This document shows positions 43,418 through 52,855 of a stretch of DNA of 64,000 nucleotides, piece after piece. The notes beneath the pieces are model-generated. The model searched no databases. It was not told the origin of the DNA and saw nothing but the letters and a program-made list of their open reading frames with translations. How positions within the stretch are numbered: the stretch's first letter is position 1; every line of letters begins with the position of its first letter. The translations under genes were made by a program, and so were the position numbers. The DNA comes from Planctomycetota bacterium. Lineage in GTDB: Bacteria; Planctomycetota; Planctomycetia; Pirellulales; Lacipirellulaceae. Where the stretch lies: the NCBI GenBank assembly GCA_013286045.1, contig JABDGM010000008.1:1-64000 (forward strand). Reading direction: 5' to 3'.

Positions 43418-44116
43418 TTGCATTTCGACAGCGAATATTTTTGGAGCTTGCTCTTTTCGACGGAATTTCTACGACCGGCCCTGCTTGTCGTTGGAATTGC
43501 AGCAATCTCCATGCTGATCGGAATCGCAATTGGGACGATCGGAGGGATCGTCCTGACCTCTCTCCTGCCGGGCTTGCGCCAGGTGGTCAGAACGTACGTC
43601 ACGACCATCCGGGGCATACCAGTCCTCGTGCAGATTGTGTTTTGGTACAACGGACTTTCCGCTCTTACCAACGGGGCGGTCAATCTGCCCGCTTACTTCG
43701 CTGGAATCCTCGCCCTCGGCATCAACGAAGGCGCCTACATGACCGAGATCGTTCGGGCGGGCATCCAGTCGGTCGATCGTGGCCAGCGAGAAGCCTCGCA
43801 AGCCTTGAGCCTAAGCTATGTATCGATGATGAGAAGTGTGATCCTGCCACAGGCGGTGCGTATAGCGATTCCACCCACGGGTAACCAAGTCATCAACCTG
43901 ATCAAGAACACTTCGCTACTGTTCGCGATAGCGATTCCCGAAATCTTCGCGACAGGGACAAATCTGTTCAGCATGAACTTCAAATATTTCGAAGTCATCG
44001 CCGTCGTCGCAATCTGGTATCTCATACTCGCTTTCGGCTACGGCTTGATCCAGCGGGCGCTTGAACGTCACTTCGGAAGGGGTCGGATTGGTCTATTCGG
44101 GAGTGGCGCGACATGA
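43418..44116 (+). CDS. ABC transporter permease (HisMQ/amino-acid type)
   Basis: The TTG start at 43418 follows GGGGAG. The 232 residues have five to six helices and the binding-protein-dependent loop EASQALSLSYVSMMRSVILP with IPPTGNQVINLIKNTSL, typical of amino-acid permeases that work as homo- or heterodimers. It lies 30 bp after the binding protein gene. Only one permease is present, so it probably dimerises with itself. Confidence 0.88.
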   Translation: MHFDSEYFWSLLFSTEFLRPALLVVGIAAISMLIGIAIGTIGGIVLTSLLPGLRQVVRTYVTTIRGIPVLVQIVFWYNGLSALTNGAVNLPAYFAGILALGINEGAYMTEIVRAGIQSVDRGQREASQALSLSYVSMMRSVILPQAVRIAIPPTGNQVINLIKNTSLLFAIAIPEIFATGTNLFSMNFKYFEVIAVVAIWYLILAFGYGLIQRALERHFGRGRIGLFGSGAT

Positions 44117-44162
44117 TCCGCAACCGGTTTTACTATCGATCGCCCCTAAGGAGATTTTCCCC

Positions 44163-44840
44163 GTGGCTTTGATCGCACTCAAACGTCAGCCCGCCGAGCA
44201 AATGGCCGCGGAGGCACTAAAGGAAGCGATCCTGACGGGCGTAATGAAGCCCGGTGAGCGCCTAACCGAAACCGTTCTTGCCGAACAGTTCGGTGTGTCG
44301 CGGGGAACTGTTCGCATCGCACTTCACCAAATGAGCTCGGGGGGGCTAGTGGTACTGAAACCCTACACGGGATGGTCAGTCGTAGATTTTGAGCCCCTTG
44401 ATTTGTGGGAAATTTACACGCTTCGCGGAGGTCTTGAATCTCTGGCCGCAAAACTTGCCACTGAGCGGTTGGATGCTTCGGGAGCCGCGCGGTTGGAGAA
44501 AGCCGCGAACGAACTGTTCGAGGCTGCCACGGCGACTGACCTCGCTGAGCTCAAGCGCAGGGACTTTGCGCTCCATCGTTGCATTGTCGAACTCTCGCAG
44601 AACACACGCCTCGAAAGCCATTATCGAATGGTCGAACAGCAAGTGCGGATGTTCATTAGTTCAACATATGGCCCCCACGACGAGCGAGTGGTGATTGAAC
44701 ACCATCGCCCAATTGTCGAAGCTATCCTCCGCCGTAAGCCGCGATTGGCAGCACGCCTTTGCGAACTTCATTGCACCAGCGAGGGCGAGCGGGTTCTGCG
44801 CCTGCTTTCTGATCCGGAAAAAGAACGTGCCAACAGCTAG
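44163..44840 (+). CDS. GntR-family regulator, FadR/FCD type
   Basis: The GTG at 44163 has AAGGAG about 9 bp upstream; the longer frame from 44061 overlaps the permease and is unlikely. The 225-residue protein has the winged helix ([19 protein letters not shown]) and an FCD ligand domain ([38 protein letters not shown]) with the His/Asp metal-site pattern. Its position inside the ABC operon suggests it senses the transported compound or a derivative of it. Confidence 0.88.
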   Translation: MALIALKRQPAEQMAAEALKEAILTGVMKPGERLTETVLAEQFGVSRGTVRIALHQMSSGGLVVLKPYTGWSVVDFEPLDLWEIYTLRGGLESLAAKLATERLDASGAARLEKAANELFEAATATDLAELKRRDFALHRCIVELSQNTRLESHYRMVEQQVRMFISSTYGPHDERVVIEHHRPIVEAILRRKPRLAARLCELHCTSEGERVLRLLSDPEKERANS

Positions 44841-45621
44841 ATCCTCAGTTCCCCACACGGCACCATCCTCCGCAGCGATTGCTCGCCAAGCGGAAGGCGC
44901 AATCGTTCTAGACGGCGTCGACAAATGGTATGGCACCGTGCATGTCCTCAAAAGTGTTTCACTATCCGTGTCGAACGGGGAGAAAGTGGTTGTCTGCGGC
45001 CCTTCCGGTTCGGGAAAATCGACGCTAATTCGCTGCATCAATGGTCTGGAACGACATCAGAACGGCCGGATTTCGGTGGAAGGTGTCGAAGTCGTTGATC
45101 GAACTCTGCGTCAGATTCGGCGCGAAGTGGGGATGGTTTTCCAGTCGTTCAACCTATTTCCGCACCTAACGATTCTTCAAAATTGCATGCTGGCTCCGAT
45201 GGAGTCGCGCAAGCTGTCACGGGAAGAAGCAAGAGATCGAAGCATAGAGTATCTGTCCCGTGTTCATATATCCGAACAGGCCGACAAATATCCTGCCCAG
45301 CTTTCGGGAGGTCAGCAGCAACGAGCAGCCATCGCGCGCGCGCTGTGCATGCAGCCGCGTATTATGTTGTTCGATGAGCCGACATCTGCGCTCGACCCTG
45401 AGATGATCTCCGAAGTGCTCGACACCATGATGGAGCTCGCCGCGTCCGGCATGACGATGGTCTGCGTAACGCATGAGATGGGCTTTGCGCAAAAGGTAGC
45501 CGATCGGGTGGTCTTCATGGATGAGGGCGCGATCGCAGAGGTTGGCCCTCCGGATCAACTGTTCAACTCTCCGTCGTCGGAGCGTCTCGCCCTGTTCTTA
45601 AGGCGCATTTTATCACACTAG
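44827..45621 (+). CDS. ABC transporter ATPase (polar amino-acid type)
   Basis: The GTG at 44827 overlaps the regulator's end by 14 bp and has GGAAAAAG upstream; the longer frame to 44695 lies inside the regulator. The 264 residues have Walker [12 protein letters not shown]-loop [10 protein letters not shown], signature LSGGQQQR, Walker [13 protein letters not shown] and the H-loop CVTHEMG. It energises the amino-acid type transporter encoded just upstream. Confidence 0.92.
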   Translation: MPTARSSVPHTAPSSAAIARQAEGAIVLDGVDKWYGTVHVLKSVSLSVSNGEKVVVCGPSGSGKSTLIRCINGLERHQNGRISVEGVEVVDRTLRQIRREVGMVFQSFNLFPHLTILQNCMLAPMESRKLSREEARDRSIEYLSRVHISEQADKYPAQLSGGQQQRAAIARALCMQPRIMLFDEPTSALDPEMISEVLDTMMELAASGMTMVCVTHEMGFAQKVADRVVFMDEGAIAEVGPPDQLFNSPSSERLALFLRRILSH

Positions 45622-45658
45622 ACTTGTCATCTTCGGTATCGGGCTTTCAGCGTCAGTC

Positions 45659-46870
45659 ATGGTGACATGGGCTGCTGTTGCCTCAAGCGGAAAGGATTTT
45701 ACTTTGCTGACCATCGACAACTTGCGCGTATTCAACATCCGTGGCGCCGGATTGCATCCCGTCATCGTCGAACTGACCACGAGAGATGGGCTTCGCGGCT
45801 ACGGCGAAGCTGCCGTCGCCTATGGCATTGGAGCAAACGCTGCCGCCGGCATGCTGAGCGATCTTGCACCCAAGGTCATCGGCGCCGACGCGACCTATCC
45901 GCGAAACATCTGGCACGAAATTTATGATAACGCATTCTGGACGAAGGGCGGCGGGGCCATCGTGTTCGCGGGCCTCAGCGCGATCGATCAGGCGCTCTGG
46001 GACATCAAGGCCCAATCTCTCGGCGTTCCGGTCTATGAACTGTTTGGCGCGAAATTCGAGACCTCGCTGGAAGTCTACGCAAACGGCTGGAATGGTGCTC
46101 ACGACGACGCGCTGCAGTGGGCAAAGGCGGCCGAGCGGCCGCTGAAGGACGGCTTCACAATTCTGAAGTGCTATCCGCTCGCGACTCGGCAGGAGGGCGG
46201 CACGCTTCGACATGTGCAACGGCGTGCGCTCGGTTCGCAAGAGTTCAAGCGCGCCATCGATCGCGTCCGCAATCTTAGGAAGGTCGTCGGCCCCGATATC
46301 AGTCTGATGCTGGACCTGAGCGGAGGCTTGAACAACGATCAGCTGATCCGCTTCATGGAAGTCTGCGGCGAGTTGGACATTACCTGGGTCGAGGAGCCGC
46401 TCGATCCCTTCAACCTCCAGGGTCTCCGCAACTTTGCCGGAAGATGGCCGATTCCGATTGCCGCGGGCGAGCGCGTCTATACGCGGCAAGGCTTCCGGAA
46501 CCTTCTCGAAACGGGCGGGGTCGATATCATCATGCCTGACGTCGGCAACTGCGGCGGCATCTTCGAAGCGGTGCAGATTGCAGCGATGGCCGAAAGCTAC
46601 AATGCGCGAGTTTCGCCGCACAACTGCGCGAGTTCGCTCTGCACGGCAGCGACCATCCAGGTCTGGACCGCTTCTGCGATGGGGATGCCGCTTGAGACTT
46701 ATCCCTACTTCTCCGACGCTAACGACTATGTGCAAGTCCTCGCCAACCCTCCGGAGAAGGCCGTCGTAAATGGTCGTTTGAACGTGCCGACTGATCCAGG
46801 TCTTGGGGCGAAGATCGACGAGAAGGCGATTGCCCCCTTCCGTTGTTTCGATTTCCAAGCAGACGGTTGA
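45659..46870 (+). CDS. Mandelate racemase/muconate-lactonizing (enolase) superfamily enzyme
   Basis: The 403-residue protein has the enolase capping domain and a barrel with metal ligands Asp in LMLDLSGG, Glu in WVEEPLDP and Glu in AAGERVYT, plus a Lys in LKCYPL and a His in VSPHNCASS that may be the acid/base pair. It resembles galactonate/sugar-acid dehydratases (DgoD-like). It would remove the proton alpha to a carboxylate and eliminate water. It is 37 bp after the ABC ATPase gene, so the transporter probably imports its substrate or precursor. Confidence 0.85.
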   Translation: MVTWAAVASSGKDFTLLTIDNLRVFNIRGAGLHPVIVELTTRDGLRGYGEAAVAYGIGANAAAGMLSDLAPKVIGADATYPRNIWHEIYDNAFWTKGGGAIVFAGLSAIDQALWDIKAQSLGVPVYELFGAKFETSLEVYANGWNGAHDDALQWAKAAERPLKDGFTILKCYPLATRQEGGTLRHVQRRALGSQEFKRAIDRVRNLRKVVGPDISLMLDLSGGLNNDQLIRFMEVCGELDITWVEEPLDPFNLQGLRNFAGRWPIPIAAGERVYTRQGFRNLLETGGVDIIMPDVGNCGGIFEAVQIAAMAESYNARVSPHNCASSLCTAATIQVWTASAMGMPLETYPYFSDANDYVQVLANPPEKAVVNGRLNVPTDPGLGAKIDEKAIAPFRCFDFQADG

Positions 46871-47103
46871 TTGTCGGCGCTGAAGTCGGACCTGTTGATC
46901 TGCTGGCGGGCGTCAACAACCCTGCTGAACCTCAATGCGAAGGCCGCCAGGTTGCAGCTGAGATTGAGGCCGCCGGAGGTCAAGCCGCACCGTTTCTAAA
47001 CGAGCTCATAAAGCGCTCTGGCATTTTCACCAGTGATGAGGGCGAGCGTGCCTTTGGACAATTGATAGAGCCCTTGGATTCGCAATCCGCTCATATGACG
47101 GGG
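46871..47103. other. No supported gene
   Basis: About 230 bp. One plus-strand frame reads VAAEIEAAGGQAAPFLNELI, reminiscent of a short-chain dehydrogenase helix, but has no start and no partner motifs. I see no hairpin or repeat. Confidence 0.5.
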
Positions 47104-48111
47104 TTAGTAGCCGAGTTGTCGATCTACCTCATTGCGCAATGGCTGGCCCGCCTTCGCTCGTTCGAGATTGTCGGCGAGTATTGCAAGGCAGCGATCGACA
47201 TATCCATCCGGAGCATCGGCGGACACGTGCGGAAAGACCATCAGATTTGGGACGTCCCATAGGCGAGAATCGGTAGGTAGCGGCTCCTTTTCGAACACGT
47301 CGAGAATGGCGCCGGACAAATGGCCGCTTTCCAAGGAAGACGCGAGTGCCGCGTGGTCGATGACGCCGCCGCGAGCAATATTGAGGACGCCGGCGCCCGG
47401 CGGCAGCGCCGCAAACTCACGGTTTCCCATGAGACCGCGTGTCTCTGGTGTGAGAGGACATGCTAAGATCAGAATGTCCGTCTTGGACAATTCCTCATGA
47501 AAATGGTCGGGTGTTGTCATGCGTTCGACAACAGCAACCGATCCTCCGCTTCGACGGATCCCCGTTATGCGGAAGCCCGTAGCATGCAGCCGCTCGGCAA
47601 CGGCACCGCCGAGGGCGCCGACACCGTATATCAGAACGCGCCGGCCGGCGGCTAAACCCCGCAGTTGCCTAGTCCAGGTATGATGTCGCTGTTTTGTGGC
47701 AATCGCCGGCACGCGCTCGTGCAACATCAAGGTCGCCATTAGTCCAAACTCGCCAACTTTGTCGGCATGGACGCCACTCGCATTGGTCAGAGCCGTCGAC
47801 GCGCGCAGCCAGTCAAATGGCGCATATTTCTCGACACCGGCACTGGTACATTGAATAAGTTTCAATGATTTGGCCTTTGAAGCAATGAGCGCGGTGTCGA
47901 GCCTGCCAGCAACGAGAATGTCGGCGCGCTGTAGAGCCTCCATGTCGCGCTCATCGGAGTAGCGGCACGTCAGCTCCGCTGGACGGCACACAGAAAGAAG
48001 ATTTCTGAGAATAGCCTCGGTGGTCACCTCATATGCGGGATCGTGACCACGGACATTCTCGACATAGATCCGCGGCGCGAAAATCCAATTGTCCGAAACC
48101 GTATCCACCAT
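47104..48111 (-). CDS. D-2-hydroxyacid dehydrogenase
   Basis: The 335 residues include the NAD-binding motif LIYGVGALGGAVAERLH, the catalytic Arg in LNIARGGVIDH, Glu in LDVFEKEPLP and His in VFPHVSADAPDG. It would oxidise or reduce a 2-hydroxy acid/2-keto acid with NAD(P). It converges on the MR/MLE gene and may act on its 2-keto product. It is a usual-length family member. Confidence 0.9.
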   Translation of the reverse strand: MVDTVSDNWIFAPRIYVENVRGHDPAYEVTTEAILRNLLSVCRPAELTCRYSDERDMEALQRADILVAGRLDTALIASKAKSLKLIQCTSAGVEKYAPFDWLRASTALTNASGVHADKVGEFGLMATLMLHERVPAIATKQRHHTWTRQLRGLAAGRRVLIYGVGALGGAVAERLHATGFRITGIRRSGGSVAVVERMTTPDHFHEELSKTDILILACPLTPETRGLMGNREFAALPPGAGVLNIARGGVIDHAALASSLESGHLSGAILDVFEKEPLPTDSRLWDVPNLMVFPHVSADAPDGYVDRCLAILADNLERAKAGQPLRNEVDRQLGY

Positions 48112-48202
48112 AACTTGCCCGCTCTCTACCCACCGTGACTAGTCGGAACGAAGTACGATCGATACTTTCGGCCACACTAATCTCCGTAAGGATTAAGTTT
48201 CG

Positions 48203-49699
48203 TCAAACGGCAAAATAATCGCCGTTAAATCTATCAACGAAGTCTAGAGAACTTTTCACCGGGCGGGCCAGATCTTCATTAGGCGGTCTTCGCCGCGCGC
48301 GATCCAGGCGCTCGTAACCGGAAGGAGGCACGAACAATCCGCCGCGCTGAACCTCAAGCGCGCGTCCGATCCGAAGAGCCAGGGGATCGGCGTAGCGACG
48401 GACCACGATCTGAACAGCGGTGGGGAGGCCCTCGGCATCACCCATAGGTATGCTCAGGGAGGCGAGGTCCATCAGATTGACGAGACGGGCGAAAAGACCA
48501 AACGGCGCGTCGGCATCGTGCGCTCCGTCTAAGGGCTTCGCTGTGATCGGCGACGAGGGAAGCAGGACGGCATCCGCCCCAGCAAAGTAAAGGTGGAACT
48601 CCGTTTGCATCAGCCGCCGCTGCTCCACGTAGCCGAGGTAGTCCGTGATGTTCATCGTTCCGCCGCGCGACATCCGCTTCGCGATTGTCGGGTCGACGAG
48701 GCTGTTCTCTTTCTCGACCAGGTGCCGGTAACGGCTCCAGGCCTCCGCGGTCGTGAAGTTGGCAGCGAGGCTCGCATATGTTTCGAGGGGGCGAGGTAGC
48801 GGCTTCTCCTCGAGGACGGCGCCCATGGCTTCCAGATCAGCGAGCGTCTCCCTGAACCGCTCAAGGATGCCGGGTTCCGCAGCCTCTAGGTTCTCCATGG
48901 GCGGGTGGCGCAGCGTCAGCCCTGCGACACCCTTGTCCAGGTCGGCGAGCGGGTCCGCCCGCGAGACCCCGAACGTCGCCGGATCGTCCGGATCCTCCCC
49001 TTGCAACGCCGCTTGGATGAGCGCCGCGTCCTCGACCGAACGAGTCATTGGACCCACGGTGTCGAAGACGAGGGCGAGCGGCTGCACTCCGCCGCGCCCA
49101 ATCAGTCCGAGCGATGTCTTCATTCCGACGATCCCGCACAGCGCCGACGGGCTGCGCACCGAGCCGCCTGTATCGGTGCCCAGCGCGACGGGCACCAGCC
49201 CGGCCGCCACCGCCACCGCCGATCCACTGGACGACCCGCCCGCAACGCGCTGAACTAGAAGATCGCGCGGGTTGACCGGGGTGCCGCTGCTCGGGTTCGT
49301 TCCCCAGGCGCCGTACGCGAACTCGACCATATGCGTCTTGCCGATGAGGACCATGCCCTCGGCCAGCAGTCGTCGGACCGCGGTGGCCGTATGCGCGGCG
49401 ACCGTGGCTGCGGACGCCTTCGATCCGGCCAACGTGGCATAGCCCTCGACGTCGAACAGGTCCTTGGCCGCGAACGGAACGCCGTCCAGGGCGCCCCTCG
49501 CCTGATTGCGGGACCGCCGTCCATCCGACTCCCGCGCCGCCAGGAGGGCAGCGTCGCCGTAGACCTCGACGAAAGCGTTCAACATCGGGTCGTAGGTGCG
49601 GATGCGAGCGAGCAACTCAGTCACCAGCGCCTCCGACGTGAACTCGCCCCGGACCAATACCCGTCCGAGATCAGTGGCGGAGAGGAAGGCAAGGTCCAT
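48203..49699 (-). CDS. Amidase-signature family amidase
   Basis: The 498-residue protein has the Ser-cisSer-Lys triad: Lys in PFAAKDLFDVEG, cis-Ser in AGGSSSGSAVAVA and nucleophile Ser in GTDTGGSVRSPSALCG. It would hydrolyse an amide to acid and ammonia in the cytosol. The ATG is about 40 bp downstream of the P2 promoter start region, which has the same two-operator structure as the M24-ABC operon promoter, so it belongs to the LacI regulon. It is noticeably more GC-rich than its neighbours. Confidence 0.92.
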   Translation of the reverse strand: MDLAFLSATDLGRVLVRGEFTSEALVTELLARIRTYDPMLNAFVEVYGDAALLAARESDGRRSRNQARGALDGVPFAAKDLFDVEGYATLAGSKASAATVAAHTATAVRRLLAEGMVLIGKTHMVEFAYGAWGTNPSSGTPVNPRDLLVQRVAGGSSSGSAVAVAAGLVPVALGTDTGGSVRSPSALCGIVGMKTSLGLIGRGGVQPLALVFDTVGPMTRSVEDAALIQAALQGEDPDDPATFGVSRADPLADLDKGVAGLTLRHPPMENLEAAEPGILERFRETLADLEAMGAVLEEKPLPRPLETYASLAANFTTAEAWSRYRHLVEKENSLVDPTIAKRMSRGGTMNITDYLGYVEQRRLMQTEFHLYFAGADAVLLPSSPITAKPLDGAHDADAPFGLFARLVNLMDLASLSIPMGDAEGLPTAVQIVVRRYADPLALRIGRALEVQRGGLFVPPSGYERLDRARRRPPNEDLARPVKSSLDFVDRFNGDYFAV

Positions 49700-49732
49700 T
49701 GTCCAGCTCTTTTATGGTTTTCTAGGCACCAT

Positions 49733-49775
49733 ATACAATCGATTGTATCAAGAGTACAATTGATTGGGTTGCCAA
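49733..49775 (-). promoter_or_regulatory. LacI-type regulated promoter P2 (amidase)
   Basis: On the minus strand: TTGGCA (49770-49775), an 18-bp spacer, TTGATA (49746-49751). The palindromes are ATACAATCGATTGTAT, perfect over 16 bp (49733-49748), and TACAATTGATTGGG (49755-49768), with centres 21 bp apart, as in P1 and P3. It is oriented toward the amidase; the lacI-like gene is on the other side. Confidence 0.88.
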
Positions 49776-50036
49776 TGATGAACCATCAAAAAGGTAGCGT
49801 CATGAGATCAGATTGGGGGGCTGCAGCAGCATTCGCGTCAGCCGCAGCTGCGAACGCTGGAGACATTGAATAAGTTCAACGTGGCCGTTATCTCTGACTG
49901 TTCCGTTTTCGGAAAGTCACAAAGTCACAAAGGGATCCCAAAACTCCTGCTGCGCGAACTTGCACGCAGCAGCACCTTACATGCAATTGGTTGGAACGGG
50001 CACCCTGCCATCCTGGACCCATTGAACGAAAGGAAC

Positions 50037-51092
50037 ATGCCCACTTTGTCAATCGACGATACAACGGAATGGCCGACCGGCAGACGGCGACCAAGGATGG
50101 CCGAGATAGCGCGCATAGCAGGCGTCGACATCTCGACCGTCAGCCGCGCCTTGGCAGGAAGCCCGCGCGTCACAAAAGAGACGCGGGCGCTGATCGATCA
50201 GATTGTGCGCGACACCGGGTACGTGGTGAACGAGAAAGCCCGCGCTCTGCGGGATGGCCGCGCTAATCAGGTGCTCGTCATCGTTTCAGACATCGCTACA
50301 CCGTTCTATCCTGAAGTTGTTCAGGGCATCGTCGAGGCGCTAGCGCAACGTGGAATCAATGTTTTGTTGGGTGCTACGCTGCGTCAGGCCAAGCGCGAGG
50401 CAAAACTGGGGAAGCAACTGCTGACCGGCGTGGTGGATGGCATCATCACCATCACCGGGAGTGTACCCAAGCCGATCCTCAACATGCAGGGCTTCAACCG
50501 CAAAGTCGTGGCGATATCGCGACCCGTACCGCACGAGGGCGTCACATGTGTGACAATCGATAACTACGCTGCCGCCAAGGAGGTGATGGTACACCTCTAT
50601 GCAATGGGGCATCGGCGCATCGTCCACATCGGCGGACCGAATCTCTCCGAGACATACCGTGACCGTCGTGCAGCGTATGTCGATTTCATGCGCGATAATT
50701 GCCTCGCCGAGCTGACGAAGGTACGCTCAACCGACACTTTCAATGAAGACGCTGAGTCTGGTTTCAAGATCATGAAATCCATGCTCGACGAAGGCCCACG
50801 CCCTACGGCGGTCTTCTGTGCCACCGACGAGCTTGCGATAAGCGCTATGGCAGCTGCTCGACAAGCCAACCAGAACATACCCGGTGACGTGTCGTTCTTT
50901 GGGTTTGACGACCTGAAATTGGCGGGGCTGATGTCTCCCCCGCTATCGACAGTGTCCGTTCCGCGCTTCGAAATGGGGCGCAGGGGAGCGGAAGTGCTCT
51001 TCGGCCAGATCTACAAGGGTACGACGGCCTCGACCAAAATTGTGCTCGAGCATCGACTGGTACTGAGGGACAGTGTGGCGCAGATCCGATGA
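50037..51092 (+). CDS. LacI-family transcriptional regulator
   Basis: The start at 50037 (MPTLSIDDTTEWPTG) has AAGGA 4-5 bp upstream; the longer frame to 49866 is unlike the family. The 351 residues have the LacI helix-turn-helix and hinge (MAEIARIAGVDISTVSRALA) and a periplasmic-binding-like effector domain (VLVIVSDIATPFYPEVVQGI, FCATDELAISAMAAARQAN). It is the obvious candidate to bind the CG-centred palindromes at P1, P2 and P3. Its own promoter, within the 270-bp leader, is not evident. Confidence 0.92.
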   Translation: MPTLSIDDTTEWPTGRRRPRMAEIARIAGVDISTVSRALAGSPRVTKETRALIDQIVRDTGYVVNEKARALRDGRANQVLVIVSDIATPFYPEVVQGIVEALAQRGINVLLGATLRQAKREAKLGKQLLTGVVDGIITITGSVPKPILNMQGFNRKVVAISRPVPHEGVTCVTIDNYAAAKEVMVHLYAMGHRRIVHIGGPNLSETYRDRRAAYVDFMRDNCLAELTKVRSTDTFNEDAESGFKIMKSMLDEGPRPTAVFCATDELAISAMAAARQANQNIPGDVSFFGFDDLKLAGLMSPPLSTVSVPRFEMGRRGAEVLFGQIYKGTTASTKIVLEHRLVLRDSVAQIR

Positions 51093-51588
51093 TCCGATTG
51101 GCACATCCGTGGTAGTACCCAAGCTTGCCGACGACGATCGTAAATAAGGCCGCAGCAGTGCAATAGCGAGATCGTTGCAAGGGGCGGCTGAAACTCCGAT
51201 TGCGGCGACATCGCTGACTATGTTCAAGAGCTTTTTACGGGCGTACCGGCGAAGTTTGGGCGTTGCGGCTCCTTGCAAAGCGGAGAGAAGCTAGCCGCGC
51301 CGCGCTTCGAACTATGTGCTGTCTGACATAAGGTGCGATAGCAGCAAGCGAATTGACGTATGTTGGATACTTGGCGCCTGCGATCGGCGTTTGGCAGTCG
51401 GCCTCGCTAGGGCAACGCTGACTGGCGGCGGACTGCAATGTAGCGCGTCGGCTGCGTCGAACGGATCGCGCAGCCCGTCACCTCGCAGCCGTCACCTCCT
51501 TGTGCAGTCGACAAGGGCGCGGCTGCACTCAGTGCCCTCGTGCCCTTTCTATTCGTCCCCGAGTCGCAGCTTCGCAAAAGATTTACAA
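51093..51588. other. Long leader or spacer without a supported gene
   Basis: About 500 bp between the LacI gene and P3. Several frames are open but none has a domain or ribosome site. I see no repeat inside it. Confidence 0.5.
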
Positions 51589-51630
51589 TTGACAATACAA
51601 TCGATTGTAGGCTCAATACAAACGATTGGA
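51589..51630 (+). promoter_or_regulatory. LacI-type regulated promoter P3 (M24-ABC operon)
   Basis: TTGACA (51589-51594), an 18-bp spacer, TCAATA (51613-51618). The palindromes are TACAATCGATTGTA (51596-51609) and TACAAACGATTGGA (51617-51630), centres 21 bp apart. The first sits in the spacer and the second over the -10/start region, so binding would block RNA polymerase. Confidence 0.88.
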
Positions 51631-51649
51631 TGCAGACCGAGAAAGCACT

Positions 51650-52855
51650 GTGACTGAGAACCCAGCGACTTCCAGGCTCATTATTCCCTCCGATGCGGAT
51701 TACCGCAATCGCATCGCACGTGCCCAGGCTGCGATGAAGAAGCATGGCATCGATGTTCTCGCATTAGCCGGTATTGACCTTCATCGCTTCTTCACCGGCT
51801 TGAACGGCTTGCCGGTCACCAGACCGATCTGGCTGGTCCTTCCGCAAGACGGCAACGCCGGCTTCGTGTCGCCCGGTAGCGAGGTTAAGGAAATACGGGC
51901 GCGATGCGGCACGCCGGTGGCTGCCAAATGGGTCGAATGGGAAGAGCCCGTGCCGGCCCCCATGACGCATCAGGATGCGCTCGCCAAACATCTCGAAAAG
52001 ATCGCACCGGACGCCCGTACGATCGGCGTCGACTTCAATGGAACGAACGGCGGAAACATCGAACTGGTCGCTCAGGCACTTGGCGCCGAACGCATCAAGG
52101 ACGTCACGCCGATGATGCGCGAGTTGCTCGCCGTAAAGGATGCCGCGGCGCTCGGCGTCATTCGGCTCAGTTGCGACGTCATTGCCCACCAGTTCAAGGC
52201 CAGTTGTGACACCATCGCGCCCGGCGTTCCCGAATGGGAGGTGTCGCTTGCTTCTTTTGTGGCCGGTACCAGGCGGGCTGCCGAACTATGGAACGGAGAC
52301 GAGGAGCAGTCACCATTGGCGCTGGGCCTGCATATGACGGGAAGCGGACCTGAGCGCACGGCGCGCTGCCATGCCGCTGGCGCTGGCCGCAAAATGCTGG
52401 ATGGCGAAATCGTGGAAGTATGCCGTTGTAGTACAGGCTTCTTCGGGCATTTGATCGGTTTCGACCGGCCGGTCCAGGTTGGTTCAAAAGAGCCGTCTCA
52501 GGAAATGCGCAAGGTCATTGATCTCGCACGTGAGGCGCAAGAGGCGGCGTTGGCCATGATGCGCCCCGGTGTGACGGCTGGCAAAGTACACGCCGCCGCA
52601 ATGGAAGTGATCGAGCGCGGCGGTTGGGAGAGCCCCGTCCTGCACCGCACCGGGCGTTCGATTGGTTACTCCGGTTGGGACGGGCACGAGCTCAAGGCCG
52701 AGTCGCCGACTGTGCTTCAACCGGGCATGGTCTTCACCGTCGAGCCGGGAATCTATGTAGATGGCGTCGGCGGCGCGCGCTTTGGCGACACGGTTCTCGT
52801 GACCGAAACCGGGTGCGAAGTGCTCACCCCGTTCGACCTCGGCAGGGATGTCTGA
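51650..52855 (+). CDS. Creatinase-like M24 family protein
   Basis: The GTG at 51650 is chosen because the alternative TTG at 51626 would lie inside the second operator, before the predicted transcription start. The 401 residues have the creatinase N-domain and the pita-bread fold (LHRTGRSIGYSGWDGHELKA, FTVEPGIYVDGVGG). Of the five M24 metal ligands, His and one Glu remain, but the first Asp (VEVCRC), the second Asp (HLIGFDR) and the final Glu (FGDTVLV) are replaced. It is thus unlikely to be a metallopeptidase and fits creatinase-type hydrolysis of a small amidino or amide compound. It heads the operon with a polyamine-type transporter. Confidence 0.8.
   Translation: MTENPATSRLIIPSDADYRNRIARAQAAMKKHGIDVLALAGIDLHRFFTGLNGLPVTRPIWLVLPQDGNAGFVSPGSEVKEIRARCGTPVAAKWVEWEEPVPAPMTHQDALAKHLEKIAPDARTIGVDFNGTNGGNIELVAQALGAERIKDVTPMMRELLAVKDAAALGVIRLSCDVIAHQFKASCDTIAPGVPEWEVSLASFVAGTRRAAELWNGDEEQSPLALGLHMTGSGPERTARCHAAGAGRKMLDGEIVEVCRCSTGFFGHLIGFDRPVQVGSKEPSQEMRKVIDLAREAQEAALAMMRPGVTAGKVHAAAMEVIERGGWESPVLHRTGRSIGYSGWDGHELKAESPTVLQPGMVFTVEPGIYVDGVGGARFGDTVLVTETGCEVLTPFDLGRDV

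Noticed and set aside
45683-46858. 391-codon minus-strand ORF opposite the MR/MLE enzyme
   Set aside because: It mirrors a well-conserved enolase-superfamily gene, has no domain of its own, and is explained by GC-rich third positions.
46871-47103. Short-chain dehydrogenase relic
   Set aside because: One helix-like phrase (AAEIEAAGGQA) without cofactor or catalytic motifs.
51626-51649. TTG start at 51626 for the first M24 gene
   Set aside because: It lies inside the second operator and ahead of the likely transcription start; the GTG at 51650 fits the promoter.
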